64,000 nt of DNA from the NCBI GenBank assembly GCA_020161695.1, contig JAIUOO010000001.1, positions 186,001-250,000 of the forward strand. The letters run 5' to 3'. A model generated the notes under the pieces. The model was not told the DNA's origin. It saw only the letters and a list, made by a program, of their open reading frames with translations, and did not search any database. This document shows, one piece after another, positions 28,201-38,068 of this stretch. Each line of letters starts with the position of its first letter. Within the stretch, counting starts at the first letter, position 1. The stretch comes from Pseudomonadota bacterium (GTDB lineage Bacteria; Pseudomonadota; Alphaproteobacteria; Rhizobiales; Phreatobacteraceae). A program made the position numbers and the translations under genes.

Positions 28201-29328
28201 ATGCGCGGACGGTTTTCGCGCCGAATGCGTATCGGAATCACCTTGTTCAAGACAGCCGTCACATTCGTCCGCGAGCAGATCGGTCTGAAGCGGGTTCTGC
28301 TCGTGGTCGCCGCGGCCATGCTCGCCATCGCCGGCTACGTGCTCTTCACCAAGCTGCGCGTGATCGACTGGAGCAAGGTCTGGGAGGCGATCAGCCAGAT
28401 CGGCCCGACCACGCTGATCGTCGCGGGGCTGTTCACCGCCGCCGCCTACACGACGCTGACGGTCTACGACTACTTCGCCACGCGCACGATCGGCCGCGAC
28501 GACATCCCCTACCCCGCCTGCGCGATCGGGTCGTTCACCAGCTATTCCATCGCGCACAATCTCGGCGCGACGGTGTTTACCGCCGCCGTCGTCCGCTACC
28601 TCGTCTATTCGCGCTACCAGATCACCGGGCCGCAGGTGGTGAAGATCTGCTTCATCGCCGGACTGACCTTCTGGCTCGGTAATGCCACCGTGCTCGGCCT
28701 CGGCTTCGTGCTGGAGCCGGAGGTCGTCACGCCGGTGGTCCAGCGGATCGGCATCGACGGCAACATCGTGCGTGTCGTCGGCCTTGCCATCCTCGCCGCC
28801 CTCGTTGGCTGGCTGGTCTTCGTCTCGGTACCCCGGCAGTTCGGCTCGGGCGCATGGGTCATCAAGCTGCCCAGCGCCAAGCTCACCGGGCTGCAGATGG
28901 TCATCGGCGTGGTCGATCTCGCCTTCTGTTCGGCCATTCTCTACGTGCTGCTGATGGCCATGCCGAACGCGCCGCCGGCGCCTTTCGTCGCGGTCGCGGT
29001 GATCTTCTGTTCGGCCATGCTGCTGGGCTTCGCCACCCACGCGCCCGGCGCCGCCGGCGCCTTCGAGGCGACGCTGCTGGTCGCGCTGCCGCCGCTCGGC
29101 TTCACCGCCGAGGCGGTGGTCGCCGCCTTCATCCTGTTCCGCCTCTACTACTTCATCGGCCCGTTCATCCTGGCCCTTCTGCTCGTGGCGATCCGGGAGC
29201 TGGCCAGCGGCCACGGCTCGCTCGACCACCTGAAGGAAAGCATGGCCGTGATCCGCCAGGCGGAGGCGCAGCAGGAAGCCGCGAAGGAAGCGGCCAAGCA
29301 GGGCGCCAAGCCCGGACCCGCCGAGTAG
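28201..29328 (+). CDS. Lysylphosphatidylglycerol synthase-type integral membrane protein (UPF0104)
   Basis: A 375-residue inner-membrane protein with about eight to nine hydrophobic helices, starting with VLLVVAAAMLAIAGYVLF, and the family features SYSIAHNLGATVFTAAVVRYLVY and ATHAPGAAGAFEA. It corresponds to the flippase-like membrane half of MprF without the synthetase domain, so a lipid-translocation role is possible. The C-terminus is an Ala/Lys/Gln-rich cytoplasmic tail. Starts at 28201 and 28225 are both ATG; neither has a strong ribosome site. Confidence 0.82.
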   Translation: MRGRFSRRMRIGITLFKTAVTFVREQIGLKRVLLVVAAAMLAIAGYVLFTKLRVIDWSKVWEAISQIGPTTLIVAGLFTAAAYTTLTVYDYFATRTIGRDDIPYPACAIGSFTSYSIAHNLGATVFTAAVVRYLVYSRYQITGPQVVKICFIAGLTFWLGNATVLGLGFVLEPEVVTPVVQRIGIDGNIVRVVGLAILAALVGWLVFVSVPRQFGSGAWVIKLPSAKLTGLQMVIGVVDLAFCSAILYVLLMAMPNAPPAPFVAVAVIFCSAMLLGFATHAPGAAGAFEATLLVALPPLGFTAEAVVAAFILFRLYYFIGPFILALLLVAIRELASGHGSLDHLKESMAVIRQAEAQQEAAKEAAKQGAKPGPAE

Positions 29329-29405
29329 CGGTTTACGCCTGCCCGGCCCGCCGCTGGCGAACTTCCGCGCTTCTTCGAATCGCGCAATCCGCCAACACTT
29401 GGTTC

Positions 29406-29458
29406 GATCGCATTTTCTTCACGCGAGCCGGTACCCACTTCGCTCGAAAATGCTCTAG
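29406..29458 (+). repeat. Dispersed intergenic hairpin repeat, copy 1
   Basis: A 53-base element with 8-base perfect outer arms (GCATTTTC / GAAAATGC) and inner arms GCGA/TCGC, ending in CTCTAG. It aligns without gaps to 59050-59102 at 36 of 53 positions. It lies between two rightward genes. This is the kind of degenerate palindromic repeat scattered between genes in Hyphomicrobiales. Confidence 0.7.
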
Positions 29459-29491
29459 AACCCTCCGATCCCCTTCACGGAGCGGCGGCGC

Positions 29492-30067
29492 ATGACCAGG
29501 ATACTCGTCTTCTCCGGCTCGATCCGAACCGGCTCGTTCAATGCCCGCCTGGCCGCCGTGGCCGCCGCCGAACTGGCCCGGCTCGACGCCGACGTGACGC
29601 ATATCTCGCTCGCCGACTATCCGATGCCGATCTACGACGGCGACCTGGAGGCCGCCGAGGGCCAGCCCGACAATGCGCTGAAGCTCAAGCGGCACTTCTG
29701 CGCGCACCAGGGCATCCTGATCGTCAGCCCGGAATACAATGCCGGCGTAACGCCGCTCCTGAAGAACACGATCGACTGGGTCAGCCGCGTGCGCGAACAG
29801 GGCGAGCCGCCGCTGGCCGCCTATCACGGCCGCGTCTTCGCGGTCTGCTCGGCCTCGCCGGGCGGTTTCGGCGGCATCCGCTCGCAGATCGCCGTGCGCC
29901 AGTCGCTGTCGCTCGGCTGCGGCGCGCTGGTCATCCCCGAGACCTGCACGGTATCGGCCGCGCACCAGGCCTTTGACGAATCCGGCAATCTGAAAGATGA
30001 GCGGACCCGCGGCACGCTCACCGCCTGCTGCAAGTCCCTGATCGACAAGGCCCGGACGCTGATCTGA
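29492..30067 (+). CDS. NAD(P)H-dependent FMN reductase
   Basis: A 191-residue flavodoxin-like reductase. [15 protein letters not shown] is the FMN phosphate-binding loop, and [21 protein letters not shown] is the conserved flavin-contact segment of the YieF/ChrR/SsuE group. It reduces flavin, quinones or other acceptors using NAD(P)H. Its TGA overlaps the pyrF ATG by one base (TGATG), so the two are translated together, an association without obvious metabolic logic. Confidence 0.9.
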   Translation: MTRILVFSGSIRTGSFNARLAAVAAAELARLDADVTHISLADYPMPIYDGDLEAAEGQPDNALKLKRHFCAHQGILIVSPEYNAGVTPLLKNTIDWVSRVREQGEPPLAAYHGRVFAVCSASPGGFGGIRSQIAVRQSLSLGCGALVIPETCTVSAAHQAFDESGNLKDERTRGTLTACCKSLIDKARTLI

Positions 30068-30783
30068 TGACGCCGCCCGCCAATTTCGACCCGCGCGAGA
30101 AGCTCTTCGTCGCGCTCGACCTTCCGAGCGTCAACGATGCCGAGAAACTGGTCGCCACCCTCGGCGACACGGTGAGCCACTACAAAATCGGCTACCGGCT
30201 GGGCTATGCGGGCGGCCTCGGCTTCGGCCGCGAACTGGCGGCCGCAGGCAAGACCGTCTTCTTCGACCTCAAGCTGCACGATATCGACAACACGGTGCGC
30301 GAGGGCGTCGCCTCCATCGCCGAGGCCGGCGCGCATTTCCTCACGGTCCATGCCTATCCGCAGACCATGCGGGCGGCCGTGGCCGGCCGCGAGGGGTCCC
30401 GGCTGAAGCTCCTCGCCGTCACCATCCTGACGTCGTGGAACGACGTCGACTGCGCCGAGGCGGGCTATGCCGGCACCGTCGCCACCCTCGTGCCTGCCAA
30501 GGCGCAGCAGGCGGTCGCGCTCGGAATCGACGGCATCGTCTGTTCGGCGATGGAGACGCAGGCGCTGCGCGCCGCCGGCATCCGCGAGAATATCGACCTC
30601 GTAACGCCCGGCATCCGCCCCGCCGGCGCCGATGCCGGCGATCAGAAGCGCGTGGTGACGCCGCGCGACGCCATCCGTGGCGGCGCGACCCGCCTGGTCG
30701 TCGGCCGGCCGATCACGGCAGCCGCCGATCCGGTCTTCGTCGCCAACGCAATTTTGAACGACATAGCTGCGGCGCAAGGGTAA
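30067..30783 (+). CDS. pyrF: Orotidine 5'-phosphate decarboxylase
   Basis: A 238-residue TIM-barrel enzyme making UMP from OMP. The catalytic charged array is [13 protein letters not shown] (D67, K69, D72/D74), with VTPGIRP and the phosphate loop VVGRPIT near the C-terminus. Coupled to the preceding FMN reductase gene. Confidence 0.96.
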   Translation: MTPPANFDPREKLFVALDLPSVNDAEKLVATLGDTVSHYKIGYRLGYAGGLGFGRELAAAGKTVFFDLKLHDIDNTVREGVASIAEAGAHFLTVHAYPQTMRAAVAGREGSRLKLLAVTILTSWNDVDCAEAGYAGTVATLVPAKAQQAVALGIDGIVCSAMETQALRAAGIRENIDLVTPGIRPAGADAGDQKRVVTPRDAIRGGATRLVVGRPITAAADPVFVANAILNDIAAAQG

Positions 30784-30790
30784 ATGGTTC

Positions 30791-30818
30791 TTAACATTTG
30801 CGATGCGATAACTATGTT
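30791..30818 (+). promoter_or_regulatory. Candidate sigma-70 promoter for the small membrane protein gene
   Basis: TTAACA and TATGTT are separated by 16 bases in a locally AT-rich stretch just after pyrF. The predicted transcript would start about 55 bases before the ATG at 30879. Confidence 0.5.
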
Positions 30819-30878
30819 TGCCCCGCATTCAACCCAGCCGCCATTGTCGAGCCGGCGGCCGTGATGAAAGGCGTGTCC

Positions 30879-31202
30879 ATGAAGCGGCCTGATGCCCCTC
30901 GTCGACTGAGCACGGTCGAAACCCTGCTGACCGCCATTGTCGGCGTCGGTGGCGGGATCATCCTGTCGCTCTACAGCTTCGTCCAGCTGCGCACCGCGTG
31001 GATGGAGGGAACGGTCGCGTTCGGCGGACGCAACGCCATCGACCTCGACTACGAGTCCGAGCCGCTGAGCTATATCGTCGCGATGTCGGCACTCTATCCG
31101 GCCGCGATCGTCTGTGGCATCGGCCTTGCGGTCGTCAGCGCCATCATCCTGGTGCGCCAGCGCGAGCTCGCCCGCCAGAAATCCCTGCGCAAGAGCCGCT
31201 AG
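30879..31202 (+). CDS. Small membrane protein of unknown function
   Basis: A 107-residue protein with two predicted transmembrane helices (about residues 17-38, LLTAIVGVGGGIILSLYSF, and 72-94, AALYPAAIVCGIGLAVVSAIIL-like) and a basic C-terminal tail (RQRELARQKSLRKSR). No family recognised. AAAGGCG lies about 6 bases before this ATG, favouring it over the ATG at 30864. Confidence 0.6.
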   Translation: MKRPDAPRRLSTVETLLTAIVGVGGGIILSLYSFVQLRTAWMEGTVAFGGRNAIDLDYESEPLSYIVAMSALYPAAIVCGIGLAVVSAIILVRQRELARQKSLRKSR

Positions 31203-31226
31203 GCCTACCCGGCTAATCCAGACGCA

Positions 31227-31244
31227 GGGCGGCCTGGGCCGCCC
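31227..31244 (+). terminator. Hairpin between the small membrane protein gene and sppA
   Basis: GGGCGGC and GCCGCCC pair perfectly around a CTGG loop, 24 bases after the stop codon. The following bases are not T-rich, so this is a weak terminator candidate. Confidence 0.4.
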
Positions 31245-31324
31245 GTGCTTGCGTTCGCCGCTGACGGGGGCTACCTCAAGCGGCTCGCGGCCGGGTTCGC
31301 GCCGCCACGCCGGATGAGGAGCCC

Positions 31325-32296
31325 ATGCCGCTCGAAACCGATGCCGTCCTCGATCGTCGTCTGCTGCGCCGGAAGCTGACCTTCTGGCGCGTCATCGCGG
31401 TGCTGGTCGCGATCGTCGGGCTGTCGGCCGCCGGCTATTTCGGCGCCCAGAGCTTCGGCGTGCTGCCCGGCGCGCAGCATGTCGCGCGCATCGAAGTCCG
31501 CGGCGTGATCGGCTCCAGCGCCGACACGGTCCGCACCATCGAGGCCATCGGCCGCAACGCCAATGTGCGCGCGCTCGTCGTGACCATCGATTCCCCCGGC
31601 GGCACGGTCGCGGGTTCCGAGGCGCTCCATACCGCGATCCGCCGCGTCGCCGCCACGAAGCCGACCGTTGCGGTCGTCGAGGGCACGGCCGCCTCGGGCG
31701 GCTATATCGCGGCGCTCGCGACCGATCACATCGTGACCCGCGAGACCTCCATCACCGGCTCGATCGGCGTCATCGCCCAGTTCCCCAACGTGGCGCGCCT
31801 TCTTGAAACCTGGGGCGTGCGTGTCGAGGCGATCCGTTCGGCGCCGCTGAAGGCGGCGCCCAGTGGCATCGAGCCTACCAGCCCGGAGGCGCTCGCCGCC
31901 GTGCGCGAGATCGTCACGGACAGCTACGGCTGGTTCCAGCGCCTCGTGAAGGACCGGCGCGGCCTGTCGGACGAGGAAGTCCGGGTCGTGTCGGACGGCC
32001 GTATCTTCATCGGCCGCCGCGCGCAGGAACTGAAGCTGATCGACCGGATCGGCGGCGAGACCGAGGCGCGCGCCTGGCTCGCGACCCGCGGCGTGCCGAC
32101 CAGCATGGCGATCCGCCTCTATCGCCCGGCCCGCCAGGGTAATCTGTCGCTGCTGACCTCGATGACCGCCTATGCGGTCGAGGCCGTGGGCCTGGCCGAC
32201 TGGGCGGAGCGGCTGCGCACTTCCAGCATCGCCACTCAGGTCGAACGTTCGGCGCTTGACGGTCTCCTGGCCGTCTGGCAGCCTCCAACCCCATGA
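31325..32296 (+). CDS. sppA: Signal peptide peptidase SppA (short form)
   Basis: A 323-residue membrane-anchored serine protease that digests cleaved signal peptides. A single transmembrane helix spans residues 21-41. The Ser/Lys dyad is S124 ([11 protein letters not shown]) and K176 ([11 protein letters not shown]); [14 protein letters not shown] is the conserved oxyanion region. The length fits the single-domain 36 kDa type. GAGGAG lies 5 bases before the ATG. It heads the rhizobial sppA-ihfB-lapA-trpF set. Confidence 0.94.
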   Translation: MPLETDAVLDRRLLRRKLTFWRVIAVLVAIVGLSAAGYFGAQSFGVLPGAQHVARIEVRGVIGSSADTVRTIEAIGRNANVRALVVTIDSPGGTVAGSEALHTAIRRVAATKPTVAVVEGTAASGGYIAALATDHIVTRETSITGSIGVIAQFPNVARLLETWGVRVEAIRSAPLKAAPSGIEPTSPEALAAVREIVTDSYGWFQRLVKDRRGLSDEEVRVVSDGRIFIGRRAQELKLIDRIGGETEARAWLATRGVPTSMAIRLYRPARQGNLSLLTSMTAYAVEAVGLADWAERLRTSSIATQVERSALDGLLAVWQPPTP

Positions 32297-32345
32297 TCCA
32301 TTTCAAGAAATCGATGTCGGCCCGGGCCGAAGCTGGAACTGCGCG

Positions 32346-32630
32346 ATGATCAAGTCCGAACTCGTCCAGAAGATCGCCGAACAGAATCCTCAACTCTACC
32401 AGCGCGATGTCGAGAACATCGTGAATGCGATCCTCGACGAGATCGTCGCCGCCCTCGCGCGCGGCGACCGGGTGGAGCTGCGCGGCTTCGGCGCCTTCTC
32501 CGTCAAGGCGCGCAATGCGCGCGTCGGCCGCAACCCGCGCACGGGCGCGCACGTGGCGGTCGAGGACAAGGTCGTGCCCTTCTTCAAGACGGGCAAGGAA
32601 ATGCGCGAGCGGCTGAACAAGGGCGCGTGA
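32346..32630 (+). CDS. ihfB: Integration host factor subunit beta
   Basis: A 94-residue DNA-bending protein that pairs with IHF alpha. The sequence [17 protein letters not shown] opens the HU/IHF fold and [31 protein letters not shown] is the DNA-binding arm, with the proline that intercalates between base pairs. Its TGA stop is 2 bases before the lapA ATG. Confidence 0.96.
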   Translation: MIKSELVQKIAEQNPQLYQRDVENIVNAILDEIVAALARGDRVELRGFGAFSVKARNARVGRNPRTGAHVAVEDKVVPFFKTGKEMRERLNKGA

Positions 32631-32632
32631 CC

Positions 32633-32995
32633 ATGCTCAAGCGCATCGTCAACTGGCTGGTCCTGCTGCCGATCGCCATCATCAGCGTGGTGATCGCGGT
32701 CGCCAACCGCGCGTCGGTCACCGTCTCGCTCGACCCGTTCGGCCGCGAACTGTCGCCGCTTTCCTTCACCGCGCCGCTCTTCGCCGTCGTGCTGCTCGCC
32801 ATGATCCTTGGTGTCGTCATCGGCGGCTTCGCGGTTTGGTGGAAGCAGGGCCGCTATCGCAAGCGCTGCCGGCAGGCCGAAAGCGAGCTCGCAACCGCGC
32901 GCGCAGACGCCGAACGCCTGCGGCAGGAACTCGGGCGCGGCACGGCCGAGACCTCCGGTGGACCGCTCGCCTTCTTCAACCGCCCGACAGCCTGA
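32633..32995 (+). CDS. lapA: LapA family (DUF1049) membrane protein
   Basis: A 120-residue inner-membrane protein with two helices (residues 7-24 and 46-68) and a coiled-coil cytoplasmic tail, matching LapA/YciS, which with LapB tunes LpxC and lipopolysaccharide synthesis. A GTG two codons upstream (32627), overlapping the ihfB stop, is an alternative start. No lapB is visible next to it. Confidence 0.85.
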   Translation: MLKRIVNWLVLLPIAIISVVIAVANRASVTVSLDPFGRELSPLSFTAPLFAVVLLAMILGVVIGGFAVWWKQGRYRKRCRQAESELATARADAERLRQELGRGTAETSGGPLAFFNRPTA

Positions 32996-33002
32996 TCCCC
33001 CC

Positions 33003-33962
33003 ATGCGTATCGTCAATGCCGGCGAGGTCGCCGCCGCCCTCACCTATCCCGCGCTCGTGGACGCGCTGGCGGATGCCTTCCGCGGCGAGGTGACGGTGCC
33101 GCTCCGCCATCATCACCGCATCGCGCAGCCGGACGGCGTGCCGGAAGCCATGCTGCTGCTGATGCCGGCATGGACCGCGGCCGGCGACAATGCCTATGTC
33201 GGCACCAAGATCGTCTCGGTCTATCCGGGCAATGGCGCGAAGAACCTGCCGTCGATCTATGGCAGCTACATTCTCGCCAGCGGCGAGACAGGCGCGCCGC
33301 TTGCCGTTCTCGATGGAACCGCCCTCACCGTCTGGCGCACCGCCTGCGCAAGTGCTCTCGCCTCGCGCTACCTGTCGCGCAAGGACGCCTCGCGCATGGT
33401 GATGGTCGGCGCCGGCGCACTCGCCCCGCACCTGATCCGCGCCCATGCGGCCATCCGGCCGATCCGTCACGTGACGGTCTGGAACCGCTCGCGCGACAAG
33501 GCCGCCGCCCTCGCCGAGGGGCTGGAAGGCACACTGCCGGGCGTCACCTTCGCGGCCGCCAGCGACCTCCGGGGCGCGGTGGCGGAAGCTGATATCGTCA
33601 CCTGCGCCACGATTTCCTCCGAACCGGTCGTGCAGGGCGCGTGGCTGAAGCCCGGCGCCCATCTCGATCTCGTCGGCGGCTATACCCCGACCATGCGCGA
33701 GGCGGACGACCTGGCCGTCAGGCGAGCCAGCCTGTTCGTCGATACCCGCACGGGCGGACTCAAGGAGGCCGGCGATATCGTCGACCCGATCAGGCGCGGC
33801 ATCATCGCGGAAGGCGATGTGAAGGCTGACCTGTTCGATCTCACGCGCGGCAACCATGCCGGCCGCAGCTCTGCCGACGAGATCACCCTGTTCAAGTCCG
33901 TCGGCACGGCGCTCGAGGACCTCGCCGCCGCCATGCTGGTGTGGCGCTCGCTGCCGGTCTAA
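33003..33962 (+). CDS. Ornithine cyclodeaminase/mu-crystallin family protein
   Basis: A 319-residue NAD(P)-dependent enzyme. The substrate region has GTKIVSVYPGN, the nucleotide site is MVMVGAGALAPHLIRAH, and VWNRSRDKAAALAE follows as the second Rossmann segment. Family members deaminate ornithine to proline, reduce ketimines, or make alanine; the substrate cannot be decided. It follows lapA by 7 bases and precedes trpF by 9, so it belongs to the same transcript. Confidence 0.9.
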   Translation: MRIVNAGEVAAALTYPALVDALADAFRGEVTVPLRHHHRIAQPDGVPEAMLLLMPAWTAAGDNAYVGTKIVSVYPGNGAKNLPSIYGSYILASGETGAPLAVLDGTALTVWRTACASALASRYLSRKDASRMVMVGAGALAPHLIRAHAAIRPIRHVTVWNRSRDKAAALAEGLEGTLPGVTFAAASDLRGAVAEADIVTCATISSEPVVQGAWLKPGAHLDLVGGYTPTMREADDLAVRRASLFVDTRTGGLKEAGDIVDPIRRGIIAEGDVKADLFDLTRGNHAGRSSADEITLFKSVGTALEDLAAAMLVWRSLPV

Positions 33963-33971
33963 ACGCTAGCG

Positions 33972-34634
33972 ATGCCCTTGCTGGTCAAGATCTGCGGCAT
34001 CACGACGATGGCCGCCATGGACGCTGCGCTCGACGCCGGCGCGGACATGGTCGGCGTCGTGTTCTTCCCGAAGAGCCCGCGCAACGTCTCGCTGGCGACC
34101 GGGTGCGCGCTGGCAGGCCGGACCTGCGGCCGTGCCGGCGTGGTGGCGCTGACGGTCGACCCCGACGACGATTTCCTTGCCGCCATCGCGGCGAACCTGA
34201 AGCCGGACCTGATCCAGCTGCACGGCCACGAAACGACGGAGCGGGTCGCGGACATCCGGGAACGGTTCAAGCTGCGGGTGATGAAGGCCATCGGGGTGGC
34301 GGAAGCGGCCGATCTGGCTGCGATACCGGCCTATGCCGCGGTGTCCGACATGCTGCTGGTGGACGCCAAACCGCCGAAGACGGCCGAGGCCCTGCCCGGC
34401 GGCAATGGGCTGACCTTCGACTGGCGGCTCGTCGCCGGCCTTGACCCCGGCCGCCCGGTCATGCTTTCGGGTGGCCTTCATGCCGGCAATGTCGCGGAAG
34501 CGATCCGTCTGACCCGTCTCTCGGGCGTGGACGTATCCTCCGGCGTCGAAAGCAGGCCGGGCGTCAAGGACCCCGACAAGATCAGGGCCTTCGTGGCCGC
34601 GGCCCGCGCGAGCGGCGCTGAGGGAGACAGGTGA
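33972..34634 (+). CDS. trpF: Phosphoribosylanthranilate isomerase
   Basis: A 220-residue TIM-barrel enzyme catalysing the third step of tryptophan synthesis. KICGIT near the N-terminus carries the catalytic Cys, VDPDDDF and IQLHGHE are conserved, and the C-terminal [10 protein letters not shown]...GVDVSSGVE forms the phosphate site. Its TGA overlaps the trpB ATG by one base. Confidence 0.96.
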   Translation: MPLLVKICGITTMAAMDAALDAGADMVGVVFFPKSPRNVSLATGCALAGRTCGRAGVVALTVDPDDDFLAAIAANLKPDLIQLHGHETTERVADIRERFKLRVMKAIGVAEAADLAAIPAYAAVSDMLLVDAKPPKTAEALPGGNGLTFDWRLVAGLDPGRPVMLSGGLHAGNVAEAIRLTRLSGVDVSSGVESRPGVKDPDKIRAFVAAARASGAEGDR

Positions 34635-35851
34635 TGAACGCTCCGGAAAAGCGCAACTCGTTCCGGTCCGGGCCCGACGAGAACGGCAAGTTCGGCATCT
34701 ATGGCGGCCGTTTCGTCGCCGAGACGCTGATGCCCAACATCCTCGCGCTGGAGCGGGCCTATAACGAGGCCAAGGCCGACCCGGCCTATGCCGCGGAAAT
34801 GGCCGGCCACCTGACGCATTATGTCGGCCGCCCCTCGCCGCTCTACTTCGCCGAGCGGCTGACCGAACATCTCGGTGGCGCGAAAATCTACCTGAAGCGC
34901 GAGGAGCTGAACCACACCGGCTCCCACAAGGTGAACAACGTCCTCGGCCAGATCCTGCTCGCCCGCCGCATGGGCAAGAAGCGGATCATCGCCGAGACGG
35001 GCGCGGGCCAGCACGGCGTCGCGACCGCAACGCTCTGTGCCCGCTTCGGTCTCGAATGCATCGTCTATATGGGCGCGGTGGACGTCGCCCGGCAGGCGCC
35101 GAACGTCTTCCGCATGAAGATGCTGGGCGCGACCGTCGTGCCGGTCCAGTCGGGCGCCAAGACGCTCAAGGACGCCATGAACGAGGCGCTTCGCGACTGG
35201 GTGACCAATGTCGAGAGCACCTTCTACTGCATCGGCACGGTGGCCGGTCCCCACCCCTATCCGTCCATGGTGCGCGACTTCCAGTCGATCATCGGCGACG
35301 AGACGCGCGAGCAGATGCAGGCCGCCGAAGGCCGGCTGCCGGACAGCCTCCTCGCCTGCGTCGGCGGCGGCTCCAACGCCATCGGCCTGTTCCACCCCTT
35401 CCTCGACGACCCCTCCGTGGAAATCTACGGCGTCGAAGCGGCGGGCCACGGCCTCGACAAGCTGCACGCCGCCTCGATCTCCGGCGGCCGCCCGGGCGTC
35501 CTGCACGGCAACCGCACCTATCTGCTGATGGACGAGGACGGCCAGATCCAGGAAGGCCATTCGATCTCCGCCGGCCTCGATTATCCCGGCATCGGACCGG
35601 AACATTCCTGGCTGAACGATGTCGGCCGGGTGAAATATCTCTCGGCGACCGACGACGAGGCGCTGGAAGCCTTCCAGCTCCTGTCGAAGATCGAGGGCAT
35701 CATTCCCGCGCTGGAAAGCGCCCATGCGCTCGCCAAGGTCGCGGAACTGGCGCCGAACAAGCCGAAGGACCATCTGATGGTGGTCAATCTCTCCGGCCGG
35801 GGCGACAAGGACGTGCCGCAGGTGGCGGAAATGCTGGGAACAAGCCTGTGA
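34634..35851 (+). CDS. trpB: Tryptophan synthase beta chain
   Basis: A 405-residue PLP enzyme joining indole and serine. The PLP lysine is K99 in [27 protein letters not shown] and the phosphate-binding GGGSNAIG loop are intact. The start overlaps trpF (TGATG); a GTG one codon upstream is possible. A small coiled-coil gene separates it from trpA. Confidence 0.97.
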   Translation: MNAPEKRNSFRSGPDENGKFGIYGGRFVAETLMPNILALERAYNEAKADPAYAAEMAGHLTHYVGRPSPLYFAERLTEHLGGAKIYLKREELNHTGSHKVNNVLGQILLARRMGKKRIIAETGAGQHGVATATLCARFGLECIVYMGAVDVARQAPNVFRMKMLGATVVPVQSGAKTLKDAMNEALRDWVTNVESTFYCIGTVAGPHPYPSMVRDFQSIIGDETREQMQAAEGRLPDSLLACVGGGSNAIGLFHPFLDDPSVEIYGVEAAGHGLDKLHAASISGGRPGVLHGNRTYLLMDEDGQIQEGHSISAGLDYPGIGPEHSWLNDVGRVKYLSATDDEALEAFQLLSKIEGIIPALESAHALAKVAELAPNKPKDHLMVVNLSGRGDKDVPQVAEMLGTSL

Positions 35852-35921
35852 GCGGGGCAGCTTGCGGCGCGAGAATGTTCATGATATGTTCTCGTCTGGT
35901 CTGATGGAGATGGGGAAGCGC

Positions 35922-36152
35922 ATGGGAGACGATGTCGCGAATCTCATTCTTGAGCAGCTCCGGGCGGTGCGCACGGATCAGGCGCAACTGCGCGAGGATG
36001 TCGCGCAACGGCTCACGACGATCAGCCAGCGCCTGGGCCATCTCGATACGCAGATGCACGGCCTGACCTATATCGTCACCACCGCAGTCGGTGCGCTCGC
36101 CGCAGATCAGAAGGACATGAAGGATCGACTGACGGCCCTTGAGAACGCATAA
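35922..36152 (+). CDS. Small coiled-coil protein inside the trp operon
   Basis: A 76-residue protein, DDVANLILEQLRAVRTDQAQLREDVAQRLTTISQRLGHLDTQMH..., typical of the small alphaproteobacterial coiled-coil proteins of unknown function. GGGGAAG lies just before this ATG; starts at 35886 or 35904 would lengthen it by 12 or 6 residues. It sits between trpB and trpA, where a gene is not usual. No role in tryptophan synthesis is implied by its sequence. Confidence 0.65.
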   Translation: MGDDVANLILEQLRAVRTDQAQLREDVAQRLTTISQRLGHLDTQMHGLTYIVTTAVGALAADQKDMKDRLTALENA

Positions 36153-36178
36153 GAGCCGCAACATCGTTCTGATCCCGC

Positions 36179-37033
36179 ATGAGTGACGCAAGCACCATGA
36201 CCACCCGCCTCGACACCCGTTTCGCCGCGCTGGCGCGCGAAGGCCGCGCCGGCTTCGTCACCTATGTCATGGCCGGGGATCCCGACCGCGAGACGGCGCG
36301 CGCCATCCTGAAGGCCCTGCCGGGCGCAGGCGCGGACGTGATCGAGTTCGGCATGCCGTTCACCGACCCGATGGCCGACGGCCCGTCGGTTCAGGCGGCG
36401 GGCCTGCGCTCGCTTCACGGCGGCCAGACGCTGAAGAAGACGCTCGAGGACATCGCCGACTTCCGGACCGGCGACCGCGACACGCCGATCGTGCTGATGG
36501 GCTACTACAACCCCATCTATATCTACGGCGTCGAGAAATTCCTCGCGGACGCGAAGGCGGCCGGCATCGACGGACTGATCGTCGTCGACCTGCCGCCCGA
36601 GGAGGACGCCGAGCTCTGCCTGCCGGCCCTCAAGGCCGGGCTCAACTTCATCCGCCTCGCAACCCCGACCACCGACGAGAAGCGCCTGCCGACCGTGCTC
36701 GGCAACACATCGGGCTTCGTCTATTACGTCTCGATCACCGGCATAACGGGAGCCGCGACCCCGGATTTCGGCAAGACCTCCGAAGCCGTGGCGCGCATCA
36801 AGAAGCACACGGCCCTGCCGGTCGCGGTCGGCTTCGGCGTGAAGAACGCCGACCACGCGCGCGCGGTCGCGCGCGGGGCCGATGCCGTCGTGGTCGGCTC
36901 GGCGCTGGTCGACGCGGTGAAGGGCTCGCTCGACGGCGAGGGCCGGGCTACCGGCCGGACGGTCGGCGCTGTCACCGACCTCGTCGCCTCGCTCGCCGCC
37001 GGCGTGCGCGGCGCCCGCCAGGCCGCTGAATAG
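36179..37033 (+). CDS. trpA: Tryptophan synthase alpha chain
   Basis: A 284-residue TIM barrel cleaving indole-glycerol phosphate and channelling indole to Trp[18 protein letters not shown] holds the catalytic Glu, [10 protein letters not shown] the catalytic Asp, and [26 protein letters not shown] the phosphate site. An ATG six codons later (36197, MTTRLDTRF) matches the usual family start better; neither start has a strong ribosome site. Confidence 0.96.
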   Translation: MSDASTMTTRLDTRFAALAREGRAGFVTYVMAGDPDRETARAILKALPGAGADVIEFGMPFTDPMADGPSVQAAGLRSLHGGQTLKKTLEDIADFRTGDRDTPIVLMGYYNPIYIYGVEKFLADAKAAGIDGLIVVDLPPEEDAELCLPALKAGLNFIRLATPTTDEKRLPTVLGNTSGFVYYVSITGITGAATPDFGKTSEAVARIKKHTALPVAVGFGVKNADHARAVARGADAVVVGSALVDAVKGSLDGEGRATGRTVGAVTDLVASLAAGVRGARQAAE

Positions 37034-37116
37034 GCACCGCCGAATAAAGGCCGCCTTTCAGCGGCATCTGACGTTTTCAACGCCTATTGATTTCTTCCGC
37101 CTTCGGAGACCGAGCC

Positions 37117-38016
37117 ATGAACTGGATCACCGACGTCCTGCCTCCGAAGATCCGCTCGTTCCTGAAGCGGGACACGCCGGAGAACCTGTGGATCAAGTGC
37201 CCGGAGACCGGGCAGATGGTGTTCCACAAGGACCTGGAGACGAACCTCTTCGTCATTCCCGGCTCGGGCGTCCATATGCGGATGGGCTCGACGGCGCGGA
37301 TGAAATCGGTCTTCGACAACGGCACCTGGATCGACGTATCGCTGCCGGAAGTGCCGGTCGATCCGCTGAAGTTCCGCGACGAGAAGCGCTATGTCGACCG
37401 CCTGAAGGACGCCAAGGCCAAGACCGGCATGGCCGACGCGATCAAGGTCGGCTACGGCAAGCTCGACGGCCTCGGCGTGACGGTCGCGGTGCAGGACATG
37501 GACTTCATGGCGGGCTCGCTCGGCACCGCCGCGGGCGAGGCCATCGTGCGCGGCATGCTGACCGCGGTCGAGAAGAAGACGCCCTTCATCATCTTCACGG
37601 CATCCGGCGGCGCGCGCATGCAGGAGGGCATCCTGTCGCTGATGCAGATGCCGCGCACGACCGTCGCCGTGCAGGCGCTGCGCGATAACAAGCTGCCCTA
37701 TATCGTCGTGCTGACCAACCCGACCACGGGCGGCGTCACCGCGAGCTACGCCATGCTCGGCGACGTTCATATCGCGGAGCCCGGCGCGCTGGTGGGCTTT
37801 GCCGGACCGCGCGTCATCGAGCAGACCATCCGCGAGAAGCTGCCCGAGGGCTTCCAGCGCGCCGAATATCTCAAGGATCACGGCATGGTGGACATGGTGG
37901 TGCACCGCCACGACATGCGCGATACGCTGGCGCGTCTCTGCCGCGTGCTGACCAAGGCACCGCCCAAGGCCGTCGAGCCCACCGCACCTGCCACGGAAGT
38001 CAGGGCGGCCGGCTGA
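37117..38016 (+). CDS. accD: Acetyl-CoA carboxylase carboxyltransferase subunit beta
   Basis: A 299-residue subunit that, with AccA, transfers CO2 from biotin to acetyl-CoA in fatty-acid synthesis. The crotonase-like core has [19 protein letters not shown] and [18 protein letters not shown]. The N-terminal zinc ribbon is degenerate: only C28 remains of the four E. coli-type cysteines (the others read T31, I47, S50), a form I associate with Hyphomicrobiales. GGAG lies about 9 bases before the ATG. It sits between trpA and folC as in other rhizobia. Confidence 0.96.
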   Translation: MNWITDVLPPKIRSFLKRDTPENLWIKCPETGQMVFHKDLETNLFVIPGSGVHMRMGSTARMKSVFDNGTWIDVSLPEVPVDPLKFRDEKRYVDRLKDAKAKTGMADAIKVGYGKLDGLGVTVAVQDMDFMAGSLGTAAGEAIVRGMLTAVEKKTPFIIFTASGGARMQEGILSLMQMPRTTVAVQALRDNKLPYIVVLTNPTTGGVTASYAMLGDVHIAEPGALVGFAGPRVIEQTIREKLPEGFQRAEYLKDHGMVDMVVHRHDMRDTLARLCRVLTKAPPKAVEPTAPATEVRAAG

Positions 38017-38068
38017 GGCGGCCGACGCCCTGCCCGCCGTCCTGTCCTCGCCAGTTCCTGCCCGATCC

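Noticed and set aside
37050..37065. Hairpin GCCGC/GCGGC between trpA and accD as a terminator or attenuator
   Set aside because: The stem is only 5 bp and there is no leader peptide with tryptophan codons; too weak to call.
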